This document shows positions 48,701 to 62,272 of a stretch of 64,000 nt of DNA, piece by piece. Position 1 is the first letter of the stretch. Each line of letters starts with the position of its first letter. The notes below the pieces were generated by a model, which was given only the letters and a program-made list of their open reading frames with translations, did not search any database and was not told where the DNA came from. Source of the DNA: Triops longicaudatus (lineage: Eukaryota; Arthropoda; Branchiopoda; Notostraca; Triopsidae); NCBI GenBank assembly GCA_022885665.1, contig JAGQDJ010000192.1, forward strand, positions 34,725 through 98,724, given 5' to 3'. A program made the position numbers and the translations under genes.

Positions 48701-49575
48701 GAAGGCTTAGCCCAAGGGTACTGACGATGCATTGATTCTGTTGTGTAATTGGCTGTATTAATCGTCAGTCCTGATACAATGTCCTCTGCTTTTTGTACGC
48801 ACACGTCATAAGAATTGCCTATAAATATTGGCAGACGCCGTTAGGGACTCGAAGCTAACGTCACAACAAAAGTGAAGGCAGCTCATTTATTCAATAAATA
48901 CTGCCTGGCAAACTCTTTTGCTACCCTTCTAGTACACAGAAGAAAGATTTCGTGTCCACGAATAGTGAAGAACGTAGGAGGAGCATACGGCAAATCTTTT
49001 CGGTTAAGCGTCGTGAAAACTCTCAAAATAAGTCACAGAAGCCTTACGCTACCTTACGATAATAGCCGAAAACTTAGAAGACGATACGCGCCCAGGTTTT
49101 CTAACCTCTGGCTGTAAATATGTGTAGCATAATTGGATGAACAGTAGAATGCTCCAGCAGTGTAGCTAAACGAGCGCTTATCAGGGTTGCATGGCCGCGA
49201 AGAAATTTATTTTACGTGTCTGTTTCCCTCCTTAAAGAAAAAAACAATCATTTCACTCAATGTCACGGAAACGCTTTGTTAGCAAGATGAACTAACCGAT
49301 TGTGTTTTTGCTCCTTTCCAGGCGAAAAACCCCACAAGTGTATCGTGTGCTCCAAGGCTTTCAGTCAATCTTCAAACCTAATTACCCACATGCGCAAACA
49401 TACAGGTTACAAACCCTTTGCCTGCGGATTGTGCGAAAAGGCCTTTCAACGCAAAGTGGATCTCAGACGTCACCGCGAAAGCCAGCATCCCAACATGGGT
49501 CACGTGCCCTTACCGGCCCCTGTTCCTTTCCAACAACACCAGCAGCAAACCTCAGCGGCGCTTACCAGTGTTTAG
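45791..49575 (+). CDS. Senseless-type zinc-finger factor, copy B
   Basis: Five exons (45791-45959, 46708-46893, 46987-47720, 47799-47949, 49322-49575) join in phase to 497 residues. Fingers 3-6 (about 362-384, 390-412, 418-440, 446-469) are nearly identical to those of copy A and to Senseless/Gfi proteins, including FKRSSTLSTHLLIH and FQRKVDLRRHRESQH. Two N-terminal fingers are divergent: 301-325 keeps C2H2 spacing but has Ala where the conserved Phe sits (CRRTAPSTEAL), and 334-356 is FPCTRCNKTFDTATALENH. Residues 133-136 (PLNL) resemble a CtBP-binding motif, and no SNAG motif is seen. Arthropod Senseless promotes sensory-organ precursor fate with proneural bHLH proteins and acts in the nucleus. 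The first ATG of exon 1 is used; a leader exon may exist upstream. The gene is divergent from copy A, 17 kb away. Orthology to Senseless rather than Senseless-2 is inferred. Confidence 0.93.
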
Positions 49576-49842
49576 TAAACCGATCTTCAAAATGACATGT
49601 TAAGCACATCTTTAGTACAGAGCTTCACCTTACACAACGTACATATCCTCAACATTCTAAATAGCAGTCTCCCAACCTCTCAAGAGTGCCTTTGCATGTT
49701 CTCGCCCCCACAATGCCTCCTCATTGGGCGTACAATGGCAAGAAAAGATATGATGGTCCCCAAATCTCATTCATTCCGTTTTCTCTACAAGTCGTTAGTC
49801 CCTAGTCTTGTTTCCTTAAAAGAATTTTGTGAAAAAAAAAAG

Positions 49843-49848
49843 AATAAA
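49843..49848 (+). terminator. polyadenylation signal of copy B
   Basis: AATAAA lies 268 bases after the stop codon of the plus-strand zinc-finger gene, preceded by an A-rich run. Confidence 0.6.
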
Positions 49849-51374
49849 GCGCAAGTGCGTGGTTAGTATTCCAATGTATTATCATATATTCATGTACGGA
49901 ACCAAAGATGTTCTGCACAGGAAAGAAGCGGACTAGTCTTTAAAGAATGTTCACTTCATTTTTTTTTACATTTTTTCTACATCCTAATTGCAAATACTTC
50001 TTTTCTATCTACTGGTTCACTTCAATATCTCAATAATTTGAAGACTTATCATTTTTCACAACCTCAATTCCCTTTACAATGCGTAAGATACCCAAATGGA
50101 CAAAAATCCTTCACTAAACGCACAATAAAATCGTGCGCTAGAAACTTGTGGAGTGAATTTGGCGTAAGACTTGTAAAATTTCTAGTGAATCTTTGTACGA
50201 TCATATGAATCAACGTCTCAAAATTTTCATGTACATTATCACCCTAAAACCAAAAAAGACATATGAACCCAAACGTTCTCTTAAATACATACTTGTTGTG
50301 CCTTAATTTGTCTCTATTCTGATATTTTGTCAATGTATTCTCACATTTCAAATCTTGCGATGTACTCAAAGGACCTGTGCTTAGTCCAAGGATACTTTCA
50401 CTTAGGACTTTTAAACGGTTAGAGCAAAACAACGACCACTTTTCTCCTGCCAATTGACAGGTTTATCGAACGTCCGTTCGAAGAACTCTTGTTTGCTGTT
50501 TTCCTTTGTTAAGTCTCTTCCTTCAGCACCAAATGGCACGCGCCATGGTGGTCCGTGTAACTGGTCAGCATTGAAATCTGTTTTGGGTAGAGCTCTAGAG
50601 CCGGCTAGTTCCGTTGCCTTCCCTCATCATCAGCATCAGCCCTAACATTAGATTGCGTTTTGCCGCGTGCCAACTGTCGTCCCTTTTACTGTGCAACAAA
50701 CCCCCTCTACAGTCTTAGTTTTTACTGGTATCCCTGCACACCAGCTGGCTGACGTCTCCTCGGAAAACCTACGCACACCCTTTTTGACTTGTACCCGAAA
50801 AGCCAGCGAGCAAGATGTTCACTTGTGCGCCGTTTTTCGTACTGCATGAAGAACACTGTCCGAGGAAAAAAGAGAACCTTTGCCGTACTAGACAAGGACG
50901 CTATAAAGCTGCCGTTCTGGGTCCTGATTGAGCCCCTGCTTTGACTGCGCGATAAAACCTCAGCAGCTCTAATAAGCTGCGAAAGGTGAGCAACCAAAAG
51001 TAGTCCAAATGACCAAAACTCCAGGTAACCGTAATTAACAACTCGGTAAGAGTTCCACGAAAAAGGAAGTATGCGATACAAAACTCAAGAGTCCTTAATT
51101 GTCGACATTCCTTGAAGGGTTATTCAAACTTGCTGCTGAGAAAAAATAGTATAAAAACTTTCTGAAACTGGTTTTGAAGAGGGTGAAGCACGTAATTTCG
51201 TACGAACGTGCATGCGAGGCTTGGGTTGAATTTTTTTAACATATTGTCTTGGGAGATTTTGACGCTCTGTGATCATCATAACACAAGGAATGCGTTCAAA
51301 TATAAAAGGCAATGAATCCGGCACACAATGTGTCCAACCACCTACATAACACTTACGCCACGTGCATTCTTTTA

Positions 51375-51406
51375 GGGAGGGATAGGGTGGGGTAAGATAG
51401 GGTGGG
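51375..51406 (+). other. G-quadruplex motif
   Basis: Six runs of three or more G occur within 32 bases. The first four (GGGAGGGATAGGGTGGGG, 51375-51392) already meet the standard pattern of four G3 runs with short loops. Function is unknown; no gene starts nearby. Confidence 0.6.
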
Positions 51407-51960
51407 TCGAAGAAAATGTCTCACGGCACGACCCTGTATTACACTTAGTTTGTCACCTTTTAGTTTCAACCTAGCACCATTTTATAAGTGCTAAAAGCTT
51501 GCCATGTTTTTTTGTCATTTTTTAAACCCAATATGGGCCTTTTGGGGCTAGCTACCCTAATTGACACGCTAGCGCTATAAAAGTCCAGCAGCAAGAAGAC
51601 TTTTACCACCCCCACCCCCCATTCTACCCGCAGCACTTGGGACAATTACAATAATAAAGTTTCGATTTCAATACCAGTGCCCTGGCACACACATGCTGAC
51701 TTTCTATAGACCTCCGTCGTTCGAGTATAAACTCCGAACCTAGAAACAGATTGGAAACATATGGAAGCTTATACTGAAAGACCAAGTTTACTCTCCGTTG
51801 GTTAACGCATTCAATAATTAAGGTTTCACTTGCTTCTCTTTACCGTCAAAATTGCTCATTGAAAGAAAAAATTTCTTTCATTGTAAAAAGCTAAGATCAT
51901 TAAAATCGAATCTAAAAGTTAGATTTTACAGTTATTATGAAACGTGCGAAACAGGCTTAG

Positions 51961-51989
51961 GTCTTATATAACCTCGTGTCTTATATAAC
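51961..51989. repeat. 12-bp direct repeat
   Basis: GTCTTATATAAC at 51961-51972 is repeated exactly at 51978-51989 with CTCGT between. It is a small local duplication. Confidence 0.8.
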
Positions 51990-54900
51990 AGAATATGTGA
52001 ATGATTTCACGTTAATTTAAAGCTTATTATATATTCGCTGACATTTTCTGTAAGAGAAAACCCAAGCGATTTTATAAGCTGATCAACAATATTAAATCGC
52101 ATTAAAAGAAGTCTGTCCTCCGCTTTAATGCGGAATGCCGCTTTATCGCAACTAGCCTATCACTGTCCTACAAGCACGTGACAAACGGCGCTGGGAAATG
52201 ACTGTTATGAAAAGACAGTTATGATTCCTAAGCTCCTGAATGGAACAATGGGTGTATTCTTTAATATCTGTACGGTTGTGGTACACATTTTATTATTATT
52301 AGCATAAATGGGGATTGCTATTAAATACGGTACTAAATTCCGCTGCTGGACACGCAAAGTAATTCATTGAAGCTTCTGATACTCGGCTTCACAGTTAGCA
52401 GCTTGATGTTACAGAAAACTGACCAATGCAAAACTGGTGTCACAACAAGTGACATCAAGCTTCTGCTACCATGTCCATCACTTGCTTCCAGGGTTTCCGA
52501 CAACAAAGTGTTATTTGTTACAATTGCACCAGTCATTTCACGAAAGGACAACACGAAAATACGGAAACAACTACATTAGAATTTCGACTTTGTCAACAGC
52601 GATTATGGAAACTCCTGATTATGGAAACCGCCTTGGCGAATTTTCTTCGTTTATCAAGTGTTCTATGTTGATTGTTAAAGCATTTACTCACGAACAGTAA
52701 AAGTCTTCTAGGTAATCTCAAGAAATTATTATTAAGGCACAAAACGCAATTTACTTTCAACTATCATTCTAATAGAAAATTTTCCAGAATTTTCGTAATG
52801 TAATGTACTGTTACGTTCTACTCCTTTTCAAATTCCGTTTATTCGTAACTTCCAATGTACATCAACACCAAAACGAACTCCAATACAAAAACACACAACA
52901 CACTCTCCTTCTTGTGCTAACTCTCACTTTAAGTTTACAACAATCAAATTTTACGTTGAAGAAACTGAACTGGCTCAAAAGAAGGTCGAAAAGGAACTAA
53001 CTATTACAGGCTGGGTGCAGGGGATTTTTCTTACCAATAATGAATCTTAGGATTCATTGTTGGGCGGCTACGAAATTTGACTGTTGGGTAACAATGAACG
53101 CCACAATACTTAACACGTGAATGTGATTTTGTTCAACTATCTAACATCCGACTTCTTAATACCCTTCTGGTCCCGACCAGTTGACAGAATCGGAGTTCAA
53201 GTACAAGTGTTTCCGAACAGGAAAAAAAAAAAAAAATATACTTCCGATGTTTAATAATCGAACATTTCCATCATTAGAACTGAACAAAATTGTGGTTTTA
53301 TCCCACTCATTTTTTTTTTTTTTTGGTTTTTACGAGACACAGCGACACTGTGACAGCGGTTAAATGCTGCACGCTTATATGAACGATAGTCCTAGTTGGA
53401 AATAAATGGGTCCCTAGTCAAATTTTTTTGAATGCTTTAAAGCTTCGAGCGAGCGTTCGTCCCCTATAAGCTAATAAAACTTTTGAGCTTGCACCAGAAG
53501 TTCATATGTCGAAGCCAATCAAACGTGCGTGAGTTTTTATTGTTGGAAAGGCAAAGAAATCTAATACTCGTAAATAACGTAACGTCTGGTATGTCAGGGG
53601 GGACGAAGGGCATAGATGGATACAGAAAAAAGAGGTCACTTAACCCAGAGACCGCGTAGCTCCCATATCCATAACTGTCGCGTGGCTTTCAGGGTTTCTG
53701 TTTTGGGCCGTATGGGGCGCCGCATATAAAGACGTAACTTTACGCAACTATTGAATGCTTTTTTTTCTGCTGTAAAGTTGCAATAGGCTCTCCACCTCCC
53801 GCCCACAAAACGTTGCCCACCAAAACTACTGTCAGGAGCCAAACGGGAGTCTATGGTGCCTGTCATAATCGTAACTCTTCATCTTGTCCTCTCTCCGCTA
53901 CGGCAGCAGGCGAACCATAGCCATGGTTAATTGTCAGGTAATGGCTGTTAGTTCCACTCTCCAGCTTGCTGTGCCCTGGTAGTCCCCGCAATCACCTCAA
54001 AAAATCCCATTCTTAATTTTCTGGCTTGTTCTGCTCTGCAAGACCTTTAGCAAGAAATTGGACAAAGAACTGTTGTATTTTTATTTATTTTTTAAACAAT
54101 GAAAAAAGAAGGAACTCACAGACTAGAGTCGAAAATTTCGTTTAAAAACTGTAGCGTTTCACCGTACAAAAAAAAAGAAGCGCGTAAGAACTACAAACGA
54201 TTTTCTATACCATAGCCATACCAAGCTAAACGTTTTTAACCCGATAATTTCATTTACTCGAGAGTTTTTCCCCCCAACTGGCACAGAACCGTAACAGAGC
54301 CCATAAAATTCTGAATCAAATTTATGAACTGGATAGCTAGAAATACACAAAATTACCTGACTTTTCTATTACGATGAAAAAAAATGAAAAAGATCAACAC
54401 TCGGAGATCGCGCACGGCCATTTAGACTCGAAGCTAGTCCCAAATATAGCACGAAAAAGCAGCCTTTTCTCTCTTCTTCCCAATTTATGATCAAAGTGGG
54501 AGTTCCGGGAGTGAACCGCACCGCTAACAACATTAATGATTTACAGTTAGGGGAGAAAAGCAAAATAATGGCTTGTTAGCTGGTATTGGCTATCGCACAA
54601 TTTGCTATTATTTCTACTCTCTTATATTGTCAGAGGGTTTTCTCTAGGTTAGCACGAAAAAACTTACCGAAGTCGAAGACCACCCCCCTTAGCCCTCCCT
54701 TGCACCTTAGTAGTTCATGTAGGGTGTATATCTCCCCACCCCCTCTTCCCCCTTACCCCCAAAACAAAATTACTGGAAATGTCTTCATCGCAAGACTGGC
54801 GTAATACCAAGTGTTATTGCACAAGTTGATTTCGCGCTAGTGAATAATCTAAGGACCCAAGATAGAGCTTTCCTTTACACTTGCCGCCATTCGTGTCCGT

Positions 54901-57900
54901 TGCTCCAAGACGCTTAGAAGTACTTTCTGGCCTCTTCAGTGATTTAACACTAATGCTGTAGCGAATAAAGGTCACATTGGCCTCTTCTCACGGTGGCCAC
55001 AGTGCGGGATAAATGGCCCCATGTCTTTAGGGACTGTTTCGAACTCTTTCCCGTGCATAAAGAGATTATCAATACTATTTGCTTTTCCCTCCTCACCCGT
55101 GTACAGCCCACTCCCGTTTTCTTTGGTCTCCCTTGGCACTCAATAATTGGTTGGTCAGGGATTCGCGTGAGTAGGGCTCATCCTCTTGTAACTGCAGGAC
55201 GAGTACAGTGTACCTAGAACACTTCCTTCGCTTCTCTTCGAATACTAATACTATTTTTTTATAGGTTTGGAGCATTGGCAGCTTTTGGGTTTGGTCATGG
55301 CAAGCACACACACACGAAATGGGGAGTTGTGTTGGGTGGGAGTGAGTTCTTTACCTGCCCACGGAATTTTCGTTCCTAAAGAGTCCTGTTCGATCCACCA
55401 CAGGCCCCCTTAGCCAAGCAGGCTCTAGACGTCGATAAGGTGACAAGGGATGGCATTGGCGTCTGTAGCGTCGGTCATCAATGTCTCACATGGCTTTGGG
55501 GTGCTAAATCTTTCGGAGCGCCCCTCATATTGCGTCTCCGTTTTGGCCAGAAATGCGTGTATGATTGCTTTGGAAAAACCACAGGAAAACAGGAATGGAG
55601 CAATACACCCCACCAGGTTTCCTAATTCATGTTTGATGAGTATGTTCGATGTCAGTTGCTAGGCGGCTTTATGTACAAAGGAGGGTACTAAGGAACTGAA
55701 CGCTTCGGAACGAGTTGATTTTGTATTCCAAAAGTCAAAAGAAGACCCTCATGGTCTAATCAGTCTTCTACGACCCATTTTTCTTTCCCACTACCCTTTG
55801 CTCGTTAAAAGTTGAAAGCCTAAACTTGACGCAGTAATTGAGTAAAAGCGCGTAAAATAAGTCGATTGATAGCTTTTTTTATTTGTTGACCCTTCTTCAG
55901 TTGGTCAACCTCTTATCAAGGGTATTGGACGGTGAATCTACCCCGCTTACCCCGGGGAAAAACAGGCATGATGTGCTAAAAAGCTAGATCAATAGACTTT
56001 GAGAAAGATTTCATAAGTCAAGTATCGTAAATGAATAACAACAAATCATTTTATACTACAAGTAGCCTACTAGTTACCACCAATACAGCAGATCTCTCCG
56101 GGAATTTCTTTCAGATTTTTCATGTTCTTTGCTAATATGAGATATGTGACTTATCTCTAATGCAAGTAGAAGTCTACTACTCAGTCTGTGAGGGAATTCA
56201 TCAATAGATCCGTTAGCGATAATCTGTAAGTGAATTTTATATGCAATTTCTTCATACCCGTTACCTGGTGCATAAGTCTATAACTTTTCTGCCAGTAAGT
56301 CTCCTAGTATTCGATACGTGAATATGTTATGAAAATCTGTTACTGAAACTGAATCTTATGTATTTTTTCATACTCGCTGCATAAAAGAAAATTTTCTCTA
56401 TTTAAAACATAAATCACTATTTAATTAATTAAATAAATTATTGCAGATATTGGTATTGCAGAAACGCACTTTTGACATATCCTTTTCTTCCAAGCGATAC
56501 ATAAAAGAAGGCCTGATGTCAGGTCAATTTCGCAGCTCTATAGACTGCCCTTTGACTTCCATAAGAACGATACTTTTTTAAGTGCTGTACCTTGTGATCA
56601 TACCAGGAGTCGTTAAACATGAATAAGTACATGAGCAAAAAATGTAATAAGTCCTGTGATATCAGATGCCATTTAAAAGATTTACTGATGGGAACAATAA
56701 AAGCTTCGTAGGTAACTTTCTTTTACTTTCTTGAATCTTCCCATACTGATTGAATCTTTTAATTGGGGTAAGGTCTCTGAAGTGACCTAAAATGTACCTA
56801 GGCAATCTTCGGACTATGGAGTACACGATCCAGTCCTTGATAATGGCCAATATGCACTTACTTGATGTGCGGAAAAAGCAGGTGATATCGTCATTGCATT
56901 TATTCACAACTATTATTTTAAGAGCATTTTTTTTATTTCCCTGGTTGTTTTCTCATACGCCCGCTAAAAAAAAAAATTTCAAAATCGAGAGTTTCCGTAC
57001 ACACAAAAATTACCCTGGGCGATACTGAAACTCGCTTTTAATTCGAAATCAATAAAGTCAAGTTCCAGCCAAAGGCAAAGTTTGTTTTTGTCAAGACGCT
57101 GAATGCCACAAATAGTCATTTCACAAAGCCAACTTCTTGAAAAGGAATGTGTGAACGCTATTTGGCACAATACAGTGTTCAATAATGAACGTTATTCCTA
57201 AACCAAAAACTCGTTCGTTAAATCTGCTGGAGAAAACAGAAAAACGAGGCAAAAAAAGCCTACTGAGTTCGGCAAGGGCCCCATGGGTTTATAACATATG
57301 GTAGTCATGTGGTAGCCTCATTTGCCATCAAATATTCATAATCTCAGCTACACCCAATGCTCCACAAGCGGCGTTCCTGGCTTCTCTCCATAAGGAACCG
57401 CCCACTTGTCCATAAGCGAGGCAACTCAGGCGACCCAACATGGGGTTGCGGTGGGAAAAATGTCACCTTGCTTTCGCATTTGGCCTCACGAGCCAATTAA
57501 TACTCCACAGAGTTTGAGGCATTTCTGTTTAGAGCAGCAACCTGCCCTTTTCCATCCAACCCCCCACCCCCTTTCCATCGCTTCAATATACATTGTAAGA
57601 TACACGATATAGCTAAAAATAAAGAAAGCAAACTGCCTTACACACAGTTGCACATCTTTTGTCACGGAAACAAAAAACACACCAAGGCGATCGGTTTCCT
57701 ATAAGGACACAGCTTGACAAGTTTCGCCCGTGCTTGTAGTCACAGCGTGTGTTTCGCCTTAATATTCGCAGGTGGCGGTTGAGAAGGTTTCCTCGCCTAC
57801 ACGCGCACCACCTGCAAGCGATGTCAAGACTTTTATGTCGGCTTTTAATATTTCTAAGAACCAAGCCTTTCCTTCCCTGTTGGAAAAGCTAATACTTGTC

Positions 57901-59602
57901 GGCTTCGCCAAAATCCCCAAGAACCATACTGTGCTATGCATACACATACGTCTTCTCATGAAAGGCTCGAAAAGAGAAAGAAATTTACCAATTTGGTACC
58001 ACAGGCTTGTCCCATCTTCCCGCGTAATAGTAATGACCCACGACATGAAAGGAGAATGGTTCATATAACATGTGTTAGAACTACCCAGTGACTGTATGAC
58101 CTGGTCATATTGCTAGATAAGGTTCTACGCATAAAAAAGAAGCATTTACAATAAAAAAGGAAAGAATGTACCAGTAACGTTTTGGGTCATCCCCTATTTC
58201 TTTACAAATTGGCCTCACGCAACTTTGGGCTATCGGATATTGTTTCGTAAGTAGAACAAAATGTAAGAAAGAGCCACCAAAGTACACCAAATACATTGCA
58301 AGTAATATTTGAGTCACTTGAAGCAAGCAAAACCCGAGCATCACGTCAGTGTCGATTTCCATAGAATCGTTGCATAGCCTTGTTCCAGACCGAGAGTCCC
58401 GAGTCATGCATGGCCTTTTTTCTTATGCCTTTTATCCGGAATCAATACACTTCGACGTTTCAAGCGGGGGCATTACGCATTGTTGTGGGAGACCGGGAAG
58501 TTTTGGTCCAGGGGTATAACGCATACATGAAAGCCGTGTGGTTGAGAGTTTGAAATCTGTCTCATTTTGCGGGGGTCGAAAGTGCTGTCTGTGTCAAATG
58601 TGAAGAGGTGACTACTGGGGGCGAGCTGGGGCGCGACTCTGTATACATGTATGCACACAATACGCTACACGAACCACAATAGTTCTCGGCCCCCTTTCTC
58701 TTTCTCTATTTATCAATTCATAAGGACCGAATCATTACTCCGAAGCGGTGAATCTATAGAACCTAACACTAACACCCTTTTTCCTTCCTTGGTTTCCTTT
58801 TCTAACCTACCTTTGACCCTCTGTCTCTACCTGGACAATAAACTAGAGAAAATAGTAGTGCCACCCCTTTTTAACTTCGTGATATAGTAAGGCAAAGTTT
58901 TTTTTTTAAACATAAACAGGAAGAATTGTGGCACGCATTGTTTTAATTCATAATAATACTCCCTTTGTGTATTTGGTAGAAGTCGCAGCTTGGAAGGAGT
59001 CGTGCCATTTCTATTTCAAATAATGTACTTTTTCTGTAGCGCGCACAAGTTTTTTTATTCACAGTACGTACAGTATTGTATACTACAATAAAACGGGGTA
59101 CGAAAATACTGCTACAGTAGCGTGTTCATGACATGCTTCACCGTTTGGATTTCAGAAGGTAGAGAAGAAAAACGACAATTTCTTGTCGACATATTCGAAT
59201 ACCCTGAATGACAATCGGAAACCTTTTCCATGACGGTACTTTTTGTCGCACTTGACACCGCGTCCCGCCCCCTTCACAGAACAGTAAGCTGTGTCCGTGA
59301 GTCATTGGCCATGCATTGTTGCACTCCTTACGTGAAAGCCGTTCATTTTGAAAATCCGGCGTTGCAGATTGCTAAATTTTATTGGAGCTCTATTGTCAGA
59401 CACGTGCAAACGAATAAAATTTAATTTGTTCCAAAAACAACCGTCATTCCGATAATTGCTTAAAAGGGCTCTATTTCATTCCTGTTGTACCTCTTTCTCG
59501 GAAGGCAATTACATTGCAACTGGTGCAACCATAGCGAGCACCAGATTAAGCAATAATGTGGCGCTCGAATCTGAATCCAAGAACAAAAGGTGCTCCAATT
59601 CT

Positions 59603-59622
59603 CCCCCCCCCCCTTTTTTTTT
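59603..59622. repeat. C11T9 homopolymer pair
   Basis: Eleven C (59603-59613) are followed by nine T (59614-59622). The tract is likely to vary in length and is prone to sequencing error. Confidence 0.85.
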
Positions 59623-62231
59623 ATTTTCTCGTGTGTAGCGCACACTTTTTCGCTTTGCAGTTGTTCTTGTTAGCTGGGTTCACATGTCAGAATGATTTAA
59701 ATACTGAAATATGAGAACGGAAACTTAAAATGTGTAATTTCCTAGCTTTTTCATGTGAAATTTGATTCACCATAAATTGCTGCTTCTTGAAAACTCGTGT
59801 GACTAAAAGTCAATCGCAAACATATCTCGCTGATATTTTCCTGACCCTGTCAGTCAAATTTTAGCGTGCTAAACAAAAATTTCACTTTTTTCTCTGAACA
59901 TAAAGCCTTTGAAACTTTCTGCAATAAAATGTCCCAAAAGCTTTACTATTAATAAAAGGAAAGTGCAAAAAGCTTGTCTAACCAGCTCGAGTTTCCCGTT
60001 TAAGAAAGTAGTTGTTCAAATTTTCTGCATCCAAGCTCAAAAAAATATCTGATAAATAACTGAATGAAAATATCTATTCGGCTTTCATAAGACATTTCTG
60101 TAATTTGGGTGTATCGAAATGATTCATCCAATGAATTCATGCTTCAGGTCTTACCTTAATTCAATTTCAGCTCCAGATCATAGAGAGCGGAGAGGAGAGG
60201 ATGATGACGCAATCTAGTGTTTTATTAGCTCACTAGGTGGCGTAAGAGGCTTATTGGTAATCTTTTCTTGCTGCATTTTATTCCGTCTGCTGTTTGAGCG
60301 GTGGCGGTTCTTCTGTAGTAAACGACTAGTTTTTGACAAGATTTTTGGAAAGTAAGGGCGAGGACCGCCTATTGCGTAGAATGCAGCCTACCCTTCGTAG
60401 CCTCCTCGTCGTAATCTTCAAGGGAAACAATAGGTAAGGGTTTCGTAATTATGAACTTCCCACATTTCGTACAAGTTTTTACTCGAAGGGCGTAAAGCAA
60501 CAAAAGGGTCTTAAATCTCGGTTAATAGTTTAGGAAGGGTGAAATGTATACATATTAGTAGAAGAGTACCAACTCCCTCTTTATGGAAGGGAAAATACCT
60601 GTAAAAATCATACCTTCCGAGACGTTAAGGTAAGACCTCTGAATAGACGGGAAAAGACGGCGTCTTTCCCGGACAGTAATAATTCAGATCGGTATGCAGA
60701 TGACAAGGCAAAAGAACCAAAACATCCCTTTTTATATATTGTACGGTTCGAATTTCTGTTCCCCTACTTGCTCTATCCGGTATTTCACCTCTGTCAATCT
60801 CGGATCTGATAAATTATACATTTGGGGGAAAATTCGGAAACATTCTTTGGAATATTTTCCGAATATAAAACCGTGTCGCTTATGAGTCGAGTGCCCATGC
60901 TGTTTTGAAAACCAGTTTCAGCTTCGTTAAGAAAAAGAAGAAACTTGCAACAGAGCAAACAGCGTTCTATTGTCTACGTGCCATCTCGCATTAAAATTTA
61001 TTGCCGTAGCTATTTAAGTATAGATTCTTGTTCTTGTCTCTTCGAATGTGAATACCCTATTTTAGCGCTGCGAAAGTAATCAAAGTTTCTGCAAAACATG
61101 TTCACGTACACAAAATCGAGTCTAGCAGGATTTATTGGTTGCGGACTGCTGTTTCGAGAATAATTAATTGCCCAAGTCGTTTACTGTATTGACAGAGAAG
61201 CTTAATTTAATCTTTCAAGTGATGTGTCATATAACAGCAAAAAATCTGCTATAACAGTGAGCGACAAAAGAATGCCATTTTCCTTATACTTTTGTAGTGC
61301 TTCAGCTAAGCTATTTATAGACGCGACATTGGATATTTTAAAACAGCAATTGTTTTGTATGTTTTACTTGCTTTGGAAAGTAAGTTTTAATGCATATTTA
61401 TGTTCACTAAATAAAGAAGCTCTATTCAGCTGGCCGTTCTTTGTGTGGATAAATTGAAAATACCAACAGGACTCTTTATTTGCCTGATTTAATTTGTAAA
61501 TTATAAATTCCGCCATTCTTTCTCGTATGCAGCTCCAATCGAACTTTAAAAACCGTTGTAGTATTTGATTAATTTATCTTTAATTGTGTAACGTTCGTGA
61601 AGTGTTAATTTATGTAATTTACAATGTAAATTAACTTATCAATTTCTTCGTTATTTTTTTATATGTTAACACCTCCCATTGAAATATAAAAACTTCAGCT
61701 CAGTCATTACTAGAATCGCTGAAGCATCCGTTTTTGTAAAAATATGCTTTCTTTCTTTATAAAACACTTGTATCCCAATTCGTACCCATTTTCATGGGCA
61801 TTGTGTTCTCGGTGAAAATTAATCGAAAGAACCCATGGCTAATACTATAACATATTACTCACTGAGCTTGCCTTTCATTTATAAACTAGTTGCGCTCAAC
61901 TCTTACATACTTTAGTGAATAGCAACCAAAACAATAGAATTCCTTTCTCATAAGGAAAGAGCCGAAAGCACATTTAGATTATTTTCTAAATAATCCCATC
62001 TCTTTCGTGTTTTTTCTTTTTACGTTGAGCCCGTACTGTTTACAAAGCGTTGGATTCTTACAACGCTAAAAATTCGTAACTCATCGGTTATTTTTGTCCA
62101 AAATTGACCTATGTTCGAAGTATATTATTGCTTCCGTCTCCTTGTTGCAGGCTTCAACTTCATTATTTAGGTATGAAGTGCAAGCTAGTAGAAAATCGTT
62201 GAAATAACGTCCTCAAAGGCAGCCTTGATCA

Positions 62232-62272
62232 TTGCAATAAAATTGCACTCTTGCAAATAAAATTGCACTCTT
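62232..62272. repeat. two-copy tandem repeat of about 20 bp
   Basis: A unit reading TTGCAAATAAAATTGCACTC occurs twice in tandem, the first copy one base shorter. It is a recent local duplication in an AT-rich gene-free region. Confidence 0.75.

Noticed and set aside
57772..58068. 98-residue plus-strand ORF after a TTCGCAG acceptor-like site
   Set aside because: It has no neighbouring exons or domain; one acceptor-like site is not enough.
58105..58407. 100-residue minus-strand ORF with hydrophobic stretches
   Set aside because: Hydrophobicity can arise from AT-rich DNA; no family resemblance or gene context.
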